This document shows, piece by piece, positions 24,874-34,176 of a stretch of 49,618 bases of DNA. The position numbers were made by a program, and so were the translations under genes. This stretch comes from Paracoccaceae bacterium (GTDB taxonomy: Bacteria; Pseudomonadota; Alphaproteobacteria; Rhodobacterales; Rhodobacteraceae), in contig JAFGXY010000075.1 of the NCBI GenBank assembly GCA_016936395.1, positions 1-49,618 on the forward strand, given 5' to 3'. Position 1 is the stretch's first letter; every line of letters starts with the position of its first letter. The notes beneath the pieces are model-generated. The model was given only the letters and a program-made list of their open reading frames with translations, was not told the origin of the DNA and searched no databases.

Positions 24874-25028
24874 GGTCTTCCTCCGTCGTTCGCGTGTTTG
24901 TGACAGATGCGCCCGGCGATGTGAGGTCGCAAGAAATGTGACCCGCGCCTCACGGGGTCGTGTCGCCTGTCGGGGATATGTTTCAATCCGTCCCGTCTGC
25001 CGCTAAGACAGCAAGGCAGGAGACCCGC

Positions 25029-26132
25029 ATGACCCTTGGCCCCACCCTGACCGAAACGCTGAACCGCGCCCGCGGCGATCTGCGCATGGGCGTGCCCGTG
25101 GTGCTGGCCGGGGGGGGCCGCGCCGCGCTGGTGGTGGCGGTCGAGGTGCTGGAGCCCGCGCGTCTGACCGCCCTGCACGGCATCGGTGTGCCCGAACTGG
25201 CGCTGACCGCGCGGCGGGCTGAAACGCTGAAGGCCCGGCCCTATGACGGTGATCTTGCCCGCATCATGGTGCCCGCCGATCTTGGCGGCGCCGAACAGCA
25301 AGTCGAGTGGCTGCGCGCCGTTGCCGACCCCGCCGATGATCTGCGCGTGCCGATGAAAGGCCCGCTGCGGTCCTTGCGCGACGGGCCGGCCGATCTGCAC
25401 CGCGCCGCCCTTGCCCTTGCCAAATCGGCGCATCTGCTGCCCGCCGTTCTGGTCGTGCCGGTGCCGGACGGTCTGGCCTTGGCCGCCCGGCTTGGCCTGA
25501 CCTTCGTGCCGCTGGATGCGGCGGGCGACGCCCTGACCGCGCTGTCGCCGCTGCATGAGGTGACCTCGGCCCGCCTGCCGATGGTGGCGTCACAGGCGGG
25601 CCGGGTGCATATCTTCCGACCCGAAGATGGCGGGGCCGAACATTACGCCATCGAAATCGGCACGCCCGACCGGGATAAGCCGGTTCTGGCGAGGCTTCAT
25701 TCGGCCTGCTTTACCGGCGATGTGCTGGGCAGCCTGAAATGCGACTGCGGCCCGCAACTGCGCGCGGCGCTGGCCCAGATGGGGGCGGAAGGCGCAGGCG
25801 TGCTGCTATACCTCAATCAAGAGGGCCGCGGTATCGGCCTTGCCAACAAGATGCGCGCCTATTCGTTGCAAGATCAAGGCTTTGACACAGTCGAGGCCAA
25901 CCACCGCCTTGGCTTTGAAGATGACGAGCGCGATTTTCGCATCGGCGCCGATATCCTGCGCCGGATGGGGTTTTCTGCGGTGCGGCTGATGACCAACAAC
26001 CCCAAAAAGCTGGCGATGATGCAGGCCTGTGGGCTGCACGTCACCGAACGGGTGCCGCTGCGTGTCGGCCAAACCGCGCAAAACGCCGCCTATCTGGCCA
26101 CCAAGGCCGCCAAGTCGGGGCATCTTTTGTGA
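25029..26132 (+). CDS. ribA: GTP cyclohydrolase II with N-terminal extension
   Basis: GTP cyclohydrolase II opens GTP in the first step of riboflavin synthesis. The catalytic domain is residues ~180-367: LARLHSACFTGDVLGSLKCD holds the three zinc Cys (about 227, 238, 240), with LYLNQEGRGIGLANKMRAY, VEANHRLGFEDDERDF and LMTNNPKK. The first ~175 residues are an extra domain in the place of DHBP synthase but lacking its acidic active-site string, so a RibB activity is not expected. CAGGAG lies 7 nt before ATG 25029. The stop overlaps the next GTG start. Confidence 0.93.
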   Translation: MTLGPTLTETLNRARGDLRMGVPVVLAGGGRAALVVAVEVLEPARLTALHGIGVPELALTARRAETLKARPYDGDLARIMVPADLGGAEQQVEWLRAVADPADDLRVPMKGPLRSLRDGPADLHRAALALAKSAHLLPAVLVVPVPDGLALAARLGLTFVPLDAAGDALTALSPLHEVTSARLPMVASQAGRVHIFRPEDGGAEHYAIEIGTPDRDKPVLARLHSACFTGDVLGSLKCDCGPQLRAALAQMGAEGAGVLLYLNQEGRGIGLANKMRAYSLQDQGFDTVEANHRLGFEDDERDFRIGADILRRMGFSAVRLMTNNPKKLAMMQACGLHVTERVPLRVGQTAQNAAYLATKAAKSGHLL

Positions 26133-26632
26133 AGCCCCACGACATCGTCGTCACCCGCCAAGGTGCGCGCTTCATGGGGCGCAGCTTTCCCTGCTCTGTC
26201 GGGCACGGCGGGATCAAACCCGCATCGGCCAAGCGGGAAGGCGACGGGGCCACCCCGGCGGGCACCCACCGCATCGTCGGCATGCTGTATCACCCCGCCC
26301 GGCTGACCCCGCCCGCCGACTGGGCGCTGCCCACCACCCCAAGCGACCGCTGGTCCGACGACAGCGCCGACCCCCACTACAACCTGATGGTCCGCCTGCC
26401 GCACCCCTACAGCCACGAGGCGCTGCAACGCCCAGACCCGCTCTATGACCTGATCCTGATCACCGACTGGAACTGGCCCCATGCCGAACCGGGGCGCGGG
26501 TCGGCGATCTTTGTTCACACTTGGCGCAGACCGCGCTTTCCCACCGCGGGCTGTGTCGCCTTTGCCCGCGGCGACCTGTTGTGGATTGCCGCCCGCATCC
26601 GCCACCAGACCCGGCTGATGATCCGGGGTTGA
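26129..26632 (+). CDS. L,D-transpeptidase (YkuD)-fold protein
   Basis: This 167-residue protein carries the YkuD active-site pattern near its C-terminus: FVHTWRRPRFPTAGCVAF, with the catalytic His and the nucleophilic Cys in TAGC. It also has KREGDGATPAGTHRI near the N-terminus. Such enzymes cross-link peptidoglycan or attach lipoproteins. No signal peptide is visible, so either the start is further in, export is by another route, or the protein acts in the cytoplasm. GTG 26129 overlaps the ribA stop (GTGA), giving an operon with ribA. Confidence 0.88.
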   Translation: MKPHDIVVTRQGARFMGRSFPCSVGHGGIKPASAKREGDGATPAGTHRIVGMLYHPARLTPPADWALPTTPSDRWSDDSADPHYNLMVRLPHPYSHEALQRPDPLYDLILITDWNWPHAEPGRGSAIFVHTWRRPRFPTAGCVAFARGDLLWIAARIRHQTRLMIRG

Positions 26633-26691
26633 CCCCTTTCCAAACCGCTTTGGATTGCCTAATCTGCCCCCAGCCAAGGGGAGAGACGACA

Positions 26692-28578
26692 ATGGCCAAA
26701 GCACCCGTATCGGCACAGGATGAACTGTTCGCGCTGCGCCTTGACCGCTCGGCCCCCGACCTGTGGCCCATGCTGGACGCGCTTTATGGCCATCGGCCCG
26801 ACTATCCCGCCTTTCGCACCGCCCTGCTGAAAACCCTCAAACAGGCATGGGACGCGCGACCCGCCGACTTGAAACGGCTGGACCTGAAGCGCGATCTGGA
26901 ACCCGACTGGTTCTTGCGCCCCGACATGGCGGGATATGTCTTCTACATCGACCGCTTTGCCGGAACCCTGACCGGGGTGCTGGACAAGCTTGATTACCTC
27001 TCCGACCTTGGCATCACCTACGTTCACTTCATGCCCTGCCTGAAACCCCGCCCCGGCGACAGCGATGGCGGCTATTCGGTGATGGATTACCGGCAGATCA
27101 ACCCCGCCCTTGGCACCATGGCCGACTTTGAACAGGTCAGCGCTGCCTTGCGCGCGCGCGGCATGTCGCTGTGCATTGATCTGGTGCTGAACCACACCGC
27201 CAAGGAACATGCCTGGGCCAGAAAGGCCACCAAGGGCGATCCGAAATATCAAGACTATTACCTGATGTTCGACACCCCCGACCTGGCACAGCGCTATGAA
27301 CAGAGGCTGGTTCAGGTGTTCCCCGACAATGCCCCCGGCAGTTTCACCCATTACCCCGAGTTCGGCAAATGGGTCTGGACCACCTTCAACGAACACCAGT
27401 GGGATCTGAACTGGGCCAACCCGCAGGTGTTTCTGGAAATCACCCGGATCATGCTGTTCCTCGCCAACCGCGGCGTCGATGTGCTGCGGCTTGATGCCGT
27501 GGCCTTCCTGTGGAAACGCATCGGCACCCGCTGCCAAAGCGAACCCGAGGTTCACATGCTGCTGCAAGCCTTGCGCGCCTGCTCGCGCATTGCCGCCCCG
27601 GCGCTGATCCATCTGGAAGAGGCCATCGTCGGCCCCGCCGAGATGCTGCCGTATCTGGGGCGCGGGCGGCACGATGGCCGCGAGGGCAACCTTGCCTATC
27701 ACAACAGCCTGATGGTGCAATTCTGGGGGGCACTGGCCAGCCGCGACACCCGGTTGATGGGCCATGTGCTGGCCACGCATTTCCCGCAAACCCTGACCAA
27801 TGCCACCTATGCCACCTATATCCGCTGCCATGACGATATCGGCTGGGCCGTCACCGATGAGGACGCCGCCGCCGTCGGCCTGTCTGGCCCCGCGCACCGG
27901 GCCTTCCTGTCCGCGTTTTACGAGGGCAGCTTTCCGGGATCTTTCGCAAAAGGCGCGCTGTTTCAGGTCAACGAAGCCACCGGCGACAAGCGCATTTCTG
28001 GCAGCTTTGCCTCGCTTGCCGGGCTGGAAACGGCGCTTGCGGCAGAGGATGCGGCAGGGGTGGATCTGGCGATCCAGCGCATCCTGCTGGGACACGCGCT
28101 GATCGCCAGCTTTGGCGGCATCCCCCTGATCTACATGGGCGACGAGTTGGCGCTCTTGAACGACGACAGCTATCTGAACAACCCCGCCCAGGCGCATGAC
28201 AGCCGTTGGAGCCATCGGCCAAGGATGGATTGGCCATTGGCCGAAGCCGCGCACAGCGGCGACAGCCCGTCGGCGCGGGTTTTCCAAGGCACACGGGCTA
28301 TTCTGGCCCGTCGCCGCGCCACGCCCGGCCTGCATTCAGGGTACGGCACCCGCATCGTGTTTCCCGAAAACACCGGCATTTTCGCGTTTCAGCGCCTTGC
28401 CCCCGCAGGCCCGGTGCTGTGCCTGTTCAACATGACCGAAGTCTGGCAGCATCTGCCACTGGCTTGGGTTCAGGCCCAAGGCGTTACGCGGATGCACGAC
28501 GCGCTGTCCGACACCGCGGTTCAGGCGCACAAGGGCACCGTCTCCCTGCCGCCCTATGCGCGGGTCTGGCTGACCTGA
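26692..28578 (+). CDS. Amylosucrase (GH13 family)
   Basis: This 628-residue protein matches amylosucrase in length and motifs. This GH13 enzyme transfers the glucose of sucrose to alpha-glucans and releases fructose. The (beta/alpha)8 barrel shows DLVLNHTAKEH (region I), GVDVLRLDAVAF with nucleophile Asp268 (II), HLEEAIVGP with acid/base Glu310 (III) and RCHDDIGWA with Asp381 (IV). The helical N-terminus (LYGHRPDYPAF) and AGYVFYIDRFAGTL are also amylosucrase-like. AAGGGGAGAG precedes ATG 26692. No sucrose transporter or glycogen gene is adjacent. The gene is tail-to-tail with yggS with no gap. Confidence 0.92.
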   Translation: MAKAPVSAQDELFALRLDRSAPDLWPMLDALYGHRPDYPAFRTALLKTLKQAWDARPADLKRLDLKRDLEPDWFLRPDMAGYVFYIDRFAGTLTGVLDKLDYLSDLGITYVHFMPCLKPRPGDSDGGYSVMDYRQINPALGTMADFEQVSAALRARGMSLCIDLVLNHTAKEHAWARKATKGDPKYQDYYLMFDTPDLAQRYEQRLVQVFPDNAPGSFTHYPEFGKWVWTTFNEHQWDLNWANPQVFLEITRIMLFLANRGVDVLRLDAVAFLWKRIGTRCQSEPEVHMLLQALRACSRIAAPALIHLEEAIVGPAEMLPYLGRGRHDGREGNLAYHNSLMVQFWGALASRDTRLMGHVLATHFPQTLTNATYATYIRCHDDIGWAVTDEDAAAVGLSGPAHRAFLSAFYEGSFPGSFAKGALFQVNEATGDKRISGSFASLAGLETALAAEDAAGVDLAIQRILLGHALIASFGGIPLIYMGDELALLNDDSYLNNPAQAHDSRWSHRPRMDWPLAEAAHSGDSPSARVFQGTRAILARRRATPGLHSGYGTRIVFPENTGIFAFQRLAPAGPVLCLFNMTEVWQHLPLAWVQAQGVTRMHDALSDTAVQAHKGTVSLPPYARVWLT

Positions 28579-29232
28579 TCAGCCATAGTCGCGCGCGCCG
28601 AAAATCGCGCTGCCGACGCGCACATGGGTGGCGCCATGGGCAATCGCGGCCTCAAAATCGCTGCTCATCCCCATCGACAGACCGGTCAGCCCGTTGCGCG
28701 CCGCCATTTGCGCCAGCATGGCAAAATGCGGGGCGGCGTCTTCGCCCTCGGGCGGGATGCACATCAACCCGGCCAGCGGCAGATCCATCGCGCGGCAGGT
28801 GGTCACGAACCCATCGGTATCACCGGGCAGGATGCCTGCCTTCTGCGGCTCGGCCCCGGTGTTGACCTGCACGAAAAGCTGCGGGCACGCCCCCCGGCCT
28901 TGCGCCAGTTTCGCCAGCTTTTCCGCCAGCGACAGCCGGTCCACCGTGTGAATGGCGTCAAAAAGCTCGACCGCCACCTTGGCCTTGTTGGTCTGCAACG
29001 GCCCGATCATATGCACCTGCACCGCGCCGAAGCGCGCCCGCAGGTCGGGCCACTTGGCCTGCGCTTCCTGCACATAGTTTTCACCAAACAGCCGATGCCC
29101 GGCGGCCAGCACCGCCACCACCCGCTCCAGCGGCTGCACCTTTGACACCGCGATCAACTGCACCGACCCCGGCACACGACCACTGGCCACTTCGGCAGCG
29201 GTCAGACGGGTCTGGATTTCCGACAGCGACAT
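28579..29232 (-). CDS. yggS: YggS-family PLP homeostasis protein
   Basis: This 217-residue PLP-binding TIM-barrel protein has no known catalytic activity and balances vitamin B6 and amino-acid pools. The PLP Lys lies in LIAVSKVQPLERV. FGENYVQEAQAKW, HMIGPLQTNKAK, VNTGAEPQKAG, LMCIPPEG, LSMGMSSDFEAAI and HVRVGSAIFGARDYG are signature strings. ATG 29232 is chosen for the GGAAGGGGGG upstream. The porin terminator lies immediately upstream, so it needs its own promoter in the 29233-29275 gap or reads through. Confidence 0.95.
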   Translation of the reverse strand: MSLSEIQTRLTAAEVASGRVPGSVQLIAVSKVQPLERVVAVLAAGHRLFGENYVQEAQAKWPDLRARFGAVQVHMIGPLQTNKAKVAVELFDAIHTVDRLSLAEKLAKLAQGRGACPQLFVQVNTGAEPQKAGILPGDTDGFVTTCRAMDLPLAGLMCIPPEGEDAAPHFAMLAQMAARNGLTGLSMGMSSDFEAAIAHGATHVRVGSAIFGARDYG

Positions 29233-29275
29233 GAAGCCCCCCTTCCGGCGCAGCACGCGCCGGCCTGCAAAATGA

Positions 29276-29302
29276 AAAGAGCGGGCACAGGGCCCGCTCT
29301 TT
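29276..29302 (-). terminator. Porin gene terminator
   Basis: A perfect 11-bp stem (AAAGAGCGGGC / GCCCGCTCTTT) with a 5-nt loop is followed on the minus strand by TCATTTT. It lies 20 nt past the porin stop. Confidence 0.88.
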
Positions 29303-29322
29303 CCGCAAGACTGATCGTCAGA

Positions 29323-30396
29323 TCAGAACTTCAGGGTCAGACCGAAGTCAGCGCGGGTTTCGCGGACCGGAGCCAAGAAGGTGCCGTAGCCTTCGTCGCC
29401 CGATTTGACCGATGCGATGCCACCGCTGACGGATGCACCACCACCAAGGTCATACGAAGCGCCGATACCATAAGCCTCTTCTTCGGCTTTCAAGCCCAGA
29501 GCCTCGAACTCGGCTTTGGCATAGGCGGCCGTCAGCGTCAGCGCGTCCATCTTGTAAGAACCGGAGATGCCGAAGGATTCCGAGTCGATACCGACTGCGG
29601 CTGCACCATTCGGCGTAGCGGTGTGATCGCCCTGAGCGTAGAGCGCCTTCACACCGATGTCGCCAAACGTAGCACCACCGTAGATCGACACGACTTCCGA
29701 GTCGAAGCGACCCGCGATGCCACCAACCAGATCACCGATTTTCGAATCGGCGATGTAGGCCGAGTCATGCGATGCATAGCCCAAACCAACGTAGTAATCC
29801 GAGAAGGAGTACTTCACACCAACGGCATAGCTTTCAGTCGCCTTCTCGGAGGTAGCCGAGGTCGGGAACACCAGGTTGTCCGGATCTTCGGCAAGAAGGC
29901 CCGAGATGGACACTTTAAAGCCATTGGCTTCGTAGGTGTAGTTCACGTTGTGACCAAGCGACACGCCGGTCAAATCGTCCAGATCGTCGCCGACGATGCT
30001 TTCAGCGATGTCATCAACCTCAAGACCGTCCCAGCCGATGTCCGACAGGCCAGCAACTTCGTCAGCTTCCGACACAGCACCCATGCTCAGCTTGCCGAAG
30101 GCACCCGAGATGTAAACTTGCGTGTCGTCGTTCGAGTAAGCGCCGCCGTTGTTTTCAACCAAGAGGTTGGTGAAGAACCCGAAAGCCAGACCGCCGTCGC
30201 TTTCGCCCGAGCCAACGAACTCCAGGTTGACCTTCGAAAACACACGGGTCTTCGCGTCTTCGCTGGTCGTTACATCGCCATCGCCTTCGCTGCCATACTT
30301 CAGACCCATGCCGGCGGTGCCGTTGATCTTCACTTCAGCGGCGGCGAAACCAGCGGTGGACACCAGGATGGTCGTCGCGATAAGAAACTTTTTCAT
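29323..30396 (-). CDS. Porin (Rhodobacter type)
   Basis: This 357-residue outer-membrane protein has a signal peptide (MKKFLIATTILVSTAGFAAA, cleavage before EVKING) and about 16 alternating beta-strand segments. The terminal residue is Phe (GLTLKF), as needed for barrel assembly. An acidic Asp/Glu-rich loop (about 120-150) would fold into the pore. Base composition is lower in GC than its neighbours and codon choice is restricted, as in highly expressed genes. GAGGGA precedes ATG 30396. It has its own terminator and a 360-nt upstream region. Confidence 0.94.
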   Translation of the reverse strand: MKKFLIATTILVSTAGFAAAEVKINGTAGMGLKYGSEGDGDVTTSEDAKTRVFSKVNLEFVGSGESDGGLAFGFFTNLLVENNGGAYSNDDTQVYISGAFGKLSMGAVSEADEVAGLSDIGWDGLEVDDIAESIVGDDLDDLTGVSLGHNVNYTYEANGFKVSISGLLAEDPDNLVFPTSATSEKATESYAVGVKYSFSDYYVGLGYASHDSAYIADSKIGDLVGGIAGRFDSEVVSIYGGATFGDIGVKALYAQGDHTATPNGAAAVGIDSESFGISGSYKMDALTLTAAYAKAEFEALGLKAEEEAYGIGASYDLGGGASVSGGIASVKSGDEGYGTFLAPVRETRADFGLTLKF

Positions 30397-30759
30397 TTTT
30401 TCCCTCATTGTCGTTCAGCTTTCCACCCCAGGGAACTCCGTGATGGATATGGATGCTGTTTCGCCCGTCGGCCGTGCGATTGCAACCTTGGCCAAGGTGC
30501 GGCGGCCAATTCCGAAACTGATGGTGCACAGATGCCACAGTGATTTCTCGGCGGTTCTGCGGTGCGGTGGCCCCCGGCTTGCACCGCGCGCCATGATCCT
30601 TGCCGCCGCAAGAAACCCACGCCTTAACAACGCCCCGCAACGTCTTGGTGTCGCTTGGTTCACGCAGCGCAGGTCCGGGTTTGCCCGGCCCGGGTGAAAG
30701 CCCTTGTTCCGAAAGAGGGCCTAAGTTACAGAAAGGCAAGCATCGGCAGGGAGACCCGG
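30397..30759. promoter_or_regulatory. Divergent region between porin and DUF3576 genes
   Basis: The gap contains a perfect 14-bp palindrome ACCTTGGCCAAGGT at 30485-30498, about 90 nt before the porin start, which could be an operator. I cannot define a sigma-70 promoter for either gene with confidence. No further gene is seen. Confidence 0.4.
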
Positions 30760-31311
30760 ATGATCTTGCACCGCATTTCAAGCGCCATGATGGCGGGCGT
30801 GGTTTTGTTTGGGTTGTCCGCCTGTGGTGGCGGTCTGGCAAGCGGGGATTCGGGCCTTTTCAACCGCGGCGGCACTTTGACCGAAGCACAGGCCACGCGT
30901 CGCGAACGGGCCTTGGCGCAACGCGCGGCGATCGAACGGTCGGAAGCGGAGGAAAAAGGCGATACCGGGTCGAAGTTTTTCGACCTGTTCACCAACGCCG
31001 CCGACCCGAACACCACGGTCGAGGTCAACAAATACCTCTGGCAGGCCAGTCTTGAGGTGCTGAATTTCCTGCCGATTGAATCGGTTGATCCGTTTACCGG
31101 CGTCATCGTCACCGGCTATGGCACCCCGCCCGGCGGTGGCCGCGCCTATCGCGCCACGGTCTATGTGCAAGACCCCGCCCTTGATGCCCGGTCGTTGCGT
31201 CTGGCTTTGCAAACCCGCGGCGGCGCGGTGTCGGCCGAGACCTCGCGCGCGATCGAGGACGCCATCCTGACCCGCGCCCGGCAGTTGCGCATCCGCGACG
31301 CCAAGCTTTAA
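30760..31311 (+). CDS. DUF3576 lipoprotein
   Basis: This 183-residue envelope lipoprotein has a lipobox FGLSAC (Cys22). A linker with charged coiled-coil-like sequence (TRRERALAQRAAIERSEAEE) is followed by the DUF3576 domain (about 75-183: NKYLWQASLEVLNFLPIESV, DPFTGVIVTGYGTPP, YRATVYVQDPALDARSLRLA). The family is conserved in alphaproteobacteria and its role is unknown. CAGGGAG precedes ATG 30760. A strong terminator follows, then leuS. Confidence 0.9.
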   Translation: MILHRISSAMMAGVVLFGLSACGGGLASGDSGLFNRGGTLTEAQATRRERALAQRAAIERSEAEEKGDTGSKFFDLFTNAADPNTTVEVNKYLWQASLEVLNFLPIESVDPFTGVIVTGYGTPPGGGRAYRATVYVQDPALDARSLRLALQTRGGAVSAETSRAIEDAILTRARQLRIRDAKL

Positions 31312-31334
31312 GTCACTTGAACCGCCGCCGTTTG

Positions 31335-31356
31335 CGCCGCCTTCGGGCGGCGTTTT
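31335..31356 (+). terminator. Terminator after the DUF3576 gene
   Basis: CGCCGCC-TTCG-GGCGGCG stem-loop (31335-31352) with the very stable UUCG tetraloop is followed by TTTT, 24 nt past the stop. Confidence 0.9.
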
Positions 31357-31379
31357 CATGCCTTGCGTCCGGCTTTGCC

Positions 31380-31402
31380 CGTGGTCACGCGCTGTGACCA
31401 CG
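31380..31402. repeat. Perfect 9-bp inverted repeat upstream of leuS
   Basis: CGTGGTCAC (31380-31388) pairs with GTGACCACG (31394-31402) across GCGCT. It lies 108 nt before leuS and after the previous terminator, so it is a possible operator or leader hairpin. TGGCAC then occurs three times in the next 50 nt. Confidence 0.5.
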
Positions 31403-31509
31403 CGATGCACACGGGTTTGGCACAGATGGCACACGGCGCTGGCACGCCCTGAGCACTGGACCTTTGGCCCCGCATCGGTGTAATTCCGCCGGGAACCCGG
31501 AGAACACAG

Positions 31510-34176
31510 ATGTCGCGCTACGAACCCGCCCAGATCGAACCGCAATGGCAAAAGGCCTGGGAAAAGGCGCAGGCCTTCGAGGCGCGGCGCGATCCGGCCC
31601 GCCCGAAATACTATGTGCTTGAGATGTTTCCCTACCCGTCGGGGCGCATCCACATGGGCCATGTGCGCAACTACACGATGGGCGATGTGGTGGCGCGCTA
31701 TAAATCGGCGCAGGGATTTTCCGTTTTGCATCCAATGGGTTGGGATGCCTTTGGCATGCCGGCCGAAAACGCCGCGATGGAACGCGGCGGCCATCCGAAG
31801 GACTGGACATACAGCAACATCGCCGACATGCGCGGCCAGATGAAACCGCTTGGCCTGTCGATCGACTGGACGCGCGAGTTTGCGACCTGCGACCCGGAAT
31901 ATTATGGCCAGCAGCAGGCGATGTTCATCGACATGATGGACGCCGGATTGGTCTATCGTAAAGCCGCCGTGGTAAACTGGGACCCGGTCGACATGACGGT
32001 GCTGGCCAACGAACAGGTGATCGACGGCAAAGGCTGGCGCTCGGGTGCCGCCGTCGAACGGCGCGAGCTGACGCAGTGGTTTTTCAAGATCTCGGATTAT
32101 TCCGAAGAGCTGCTCGAGGCGCTGGACGGCCTGACCCACTGGCCCGAAAAGGTGCGGCTGATGCAGGCCAACTGGATCGGGAAAAGCCGGGGCCTGCAAT
32201 TCGCCTTCGATACGGTCGGTGCCCCGCAAGGCTTTGAAAAGCTTGAAGTTTACACCACCCGCCCCGACACGCTGATGGGGGCATCCTTCGCCGCCATCAG
32301 TGCCGACCATCCGCTTGCCAAGGCCTTGGAATCAGACCCGAAAGTGGCGGCTTTCGTGGCCGAATGTCGCCGCGGCGGCACATCAGCCGAAGACATCGAG
32401 ACCGCCGAGAAGATTGGCTATGACACTGGCATCAGGGTCAGGCATCCCCTTGATCCGACATGGGAATTGCCGGTCTGGATCGCCAATTTCATCCTGATGG
32501 ACTATGGCACCGGCGCAATCTTCGGCTGTCCCGCGCATGACCAGCGCGACTTGGATTTTGCGCGGAAATACAATCTACCGGTTAACCTCGTGTTTCGTAA
32601 TCTAGGCGCGAGGACTGAAGGATACACGCCTTTTGAGGGATTTCCGCCTGATAGTGTTTTCTCGCGGGACTCGGTATTCACTGACGTTGAAGGGGAATAT
32701 GGGCCAGCCTTCTATACCTATCAGAAAATCACATCGGTAGCCTACGCTCCGCCCAAATTTGAAAGAGTTGCCTACGGGCGACCGATCGACGGAAAGCCGA
32801 CAGTCCAAACCGGCGACGAGGCCATTGCCGCCGCCATTTCCCACGCTGAAACAAATGGTTACGGCATCGGCGTCACCAAGTTCAGGCTGCGTGACTGGGG
32901 GGGGTCGCGGCAACGCTATTGGGGATGCCCGATTCCGGTGGTGCATTGCCCCACCTGCGGCGTGGTGCCCGAGGCCAAGGCAAACCTGCCGATCAAGCTG
33001 CCCGATGACGTAACCTTTGACGTGCCCGGAAACCCGCTGGACCGCCACCCCACATGGCGCAATTGCGCCTGCCCCAAATGTGGGGCCGAGGCCCGGCGCG
33101 AAACCGATACGATGGACACTTTTGTTGACTCGTCCTGGTATTACGCCCGCTTTACCAGCCCTCGCGCCACGACGCCCACCAGCCTTCCGGACGCCGACTA
33201 CTGGATGAATGTCGATCAATACATTGGCGGCATCGAACACGCGATCCTGCACCTTTTGTATTCCCGCTTCTTCGCCCGTGCGATGGCCAAGACCGGCCAT
33301 CTGCCCGCCAAGGCGATCGAGCCGTTCAAGGCCCTGTTCACCCAAGGCATGGTGACGCATGAGATTTACAAGACCACCGATGCCAATGGCCGGCCGGTCT
33401 ATCACCTGCCCGAAGACATCATCCGCACCGATGCCGGTGCCACCTTGGCGGATGGCACGGTGGTCGAGGTGATCCCTTCGGCCAAGATGTCGAAATCAAA
33501 GAAGAATGTCGTCGATCCAATGAACATCATCGCGTCCTTTGGCGCCGATACCGCGCGCTGGTTCGTGATGTCCGACAGCCCGCCCGAGCGCGATGTGGAA
33601 TGGACATCGTCGGGGGCCGAGGCCGCGTTCAAGCATCTGAGCCGCGTCTGGGGCCTGAGCAATCGTATCGCCGACATGCCCGAAGGCCATGTTGGCGAGG
33701 GCGATGACGATCTGCGCCGCGCGACCGCCAAGGCGATTGACGAGGTGACCAAGGGCATCGAAAGCTTTGCCTTCAACAAGGCGATTGCGGTGCTCTACGG
33801 CTTTACCAACACGCTTTCGCGCGCCAATGCCAGCACCCCGGTGATGAAGGACGCGATCCGCACCCTGGCGCAACTGATGCAACCGATGGTGCCGCATATC
33901 GCGGAAGCGATCTGGGTCATGCAGGGCGGCACGGGGCTGTGCTGCCAAGCCCCCTGGCCCAAGGCCGACCCGGCGCTTCTGATCGACGATACCGTCATCT
34001 TGCCGATTCAGATCAACGGCAAACGCCGGGCGGAAATCAGCGTGCCCAAGGATATGGCCGCGACAGAGGTTGAAAAGATTGCCCTCGCCAATGAGGATGT
34101 GGTCAGGTTCCTTGCCGGCCAACCGGTCAGGAAAATCATCGTCGTGCCGGGGCGTATCATAAATGTCGTTGCTTGA
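31510..34176 (+). CDS. leuS: Leucyl-tRNA synthetase
   Basis: This class I synthetase of 888 residues charges tRNA-Leu. The HIGH-type signature is [16 protein letters not shown] (about 39-54). The CP1 editing domain contains [15 protein letters not shown] (near 250) and [17 protein letters not shown]. The catalytic core resumes at [15 protein letters not shown] (near 460), zinc-type Cys pairs lie in CPTCG and CPKCG, and KMSKS is in [14 protein letters not shown]. It is longer than E. coli LeuS (860). Residues ~350-420 are unlike the family elsewhere, and 32581-32760 is only 49% GC (89 of 180 bases), with CTA, AGG and GGA codons rare nearby. First gene of leuS-lptE-holA. Confidence 0.96.
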   Translation: MSRYEPAQIEPQWQKAWEKAQAFEARRDPARPKYYVLEMFPYPSGRIHMGHVRNYTMGDVVARYKSAQGFSVLHPMGWDAFGMPAENAAMERGGHPKDWTYSNIADMRGQMKPLGLSIDWTREFATCDPEYYGQQQAMFIDMMDAGLVYRKAAVVNWDPVDMTVLANEQVIDGKGWRSGAAVERRELTQWFFKISDYSEELLEALDGLTHWPEKVRLMQANWIGKSRGLQFAFDTVGAPQGFEKLEVYTTRPDTLMGASFAAISADHPLAKALESDPKVAAFVAECRRGGTSAEDIETAEKIGYDTGIRVRHPLDPTWELPVWIANFILMDYGTGAIFGCPAHDQRDLDFARKYNLPVNLVFRNLGARTEGYTPFEGFPPDSVFSRDSVFTDVEGEYGPAFYTYQKITSVAYAPPKFERVAYGRPIDGKPTVQTGDEAIAAAISHAETNGYGIGVTKFRLRDWGGSRQRYWGCPIPVVHCPTCGVVPEAKANLPIKLPDDVTFDVPGNPLDRHPTWRNCACPKCGAEARRETDTMDTFVDSSWYYARFTSPRATTPTSLPDADYWMNVDQYIGGIEHAILHLLYSRFFARAMAKTGHLPAKAIEPFKALFTQGMVTHEIYKTTDANGRPVYHLPEDIIRTDAGATLADGTVVEVIPSAKMSKSKKNVVDPMNIIASFGADTARWFVMSDSPPERDVEWTSSGAEAAFKHLSRVWGLSNRIADMPEGHVGEGDDDLRRATAKAIDEVTKGIESFAFNKAIAVLYGFTNTLSRANASTPVMKDAIRTLAQLMQPMVPHIAEAIWVMQGGTGLCCQAPWPKADPALLIDDTVILPIQINGKRRAEISVPKDMAATEVEKIALANEDVVRFLAGQPVRKIIVVPGRIINVVA

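Noticed and set aside
31414-31450. Sigma-54 promoter upstream of leuS (TGGCAC repeats)
   Set aside because: The second half-site TTGC at the right spacing is missing.
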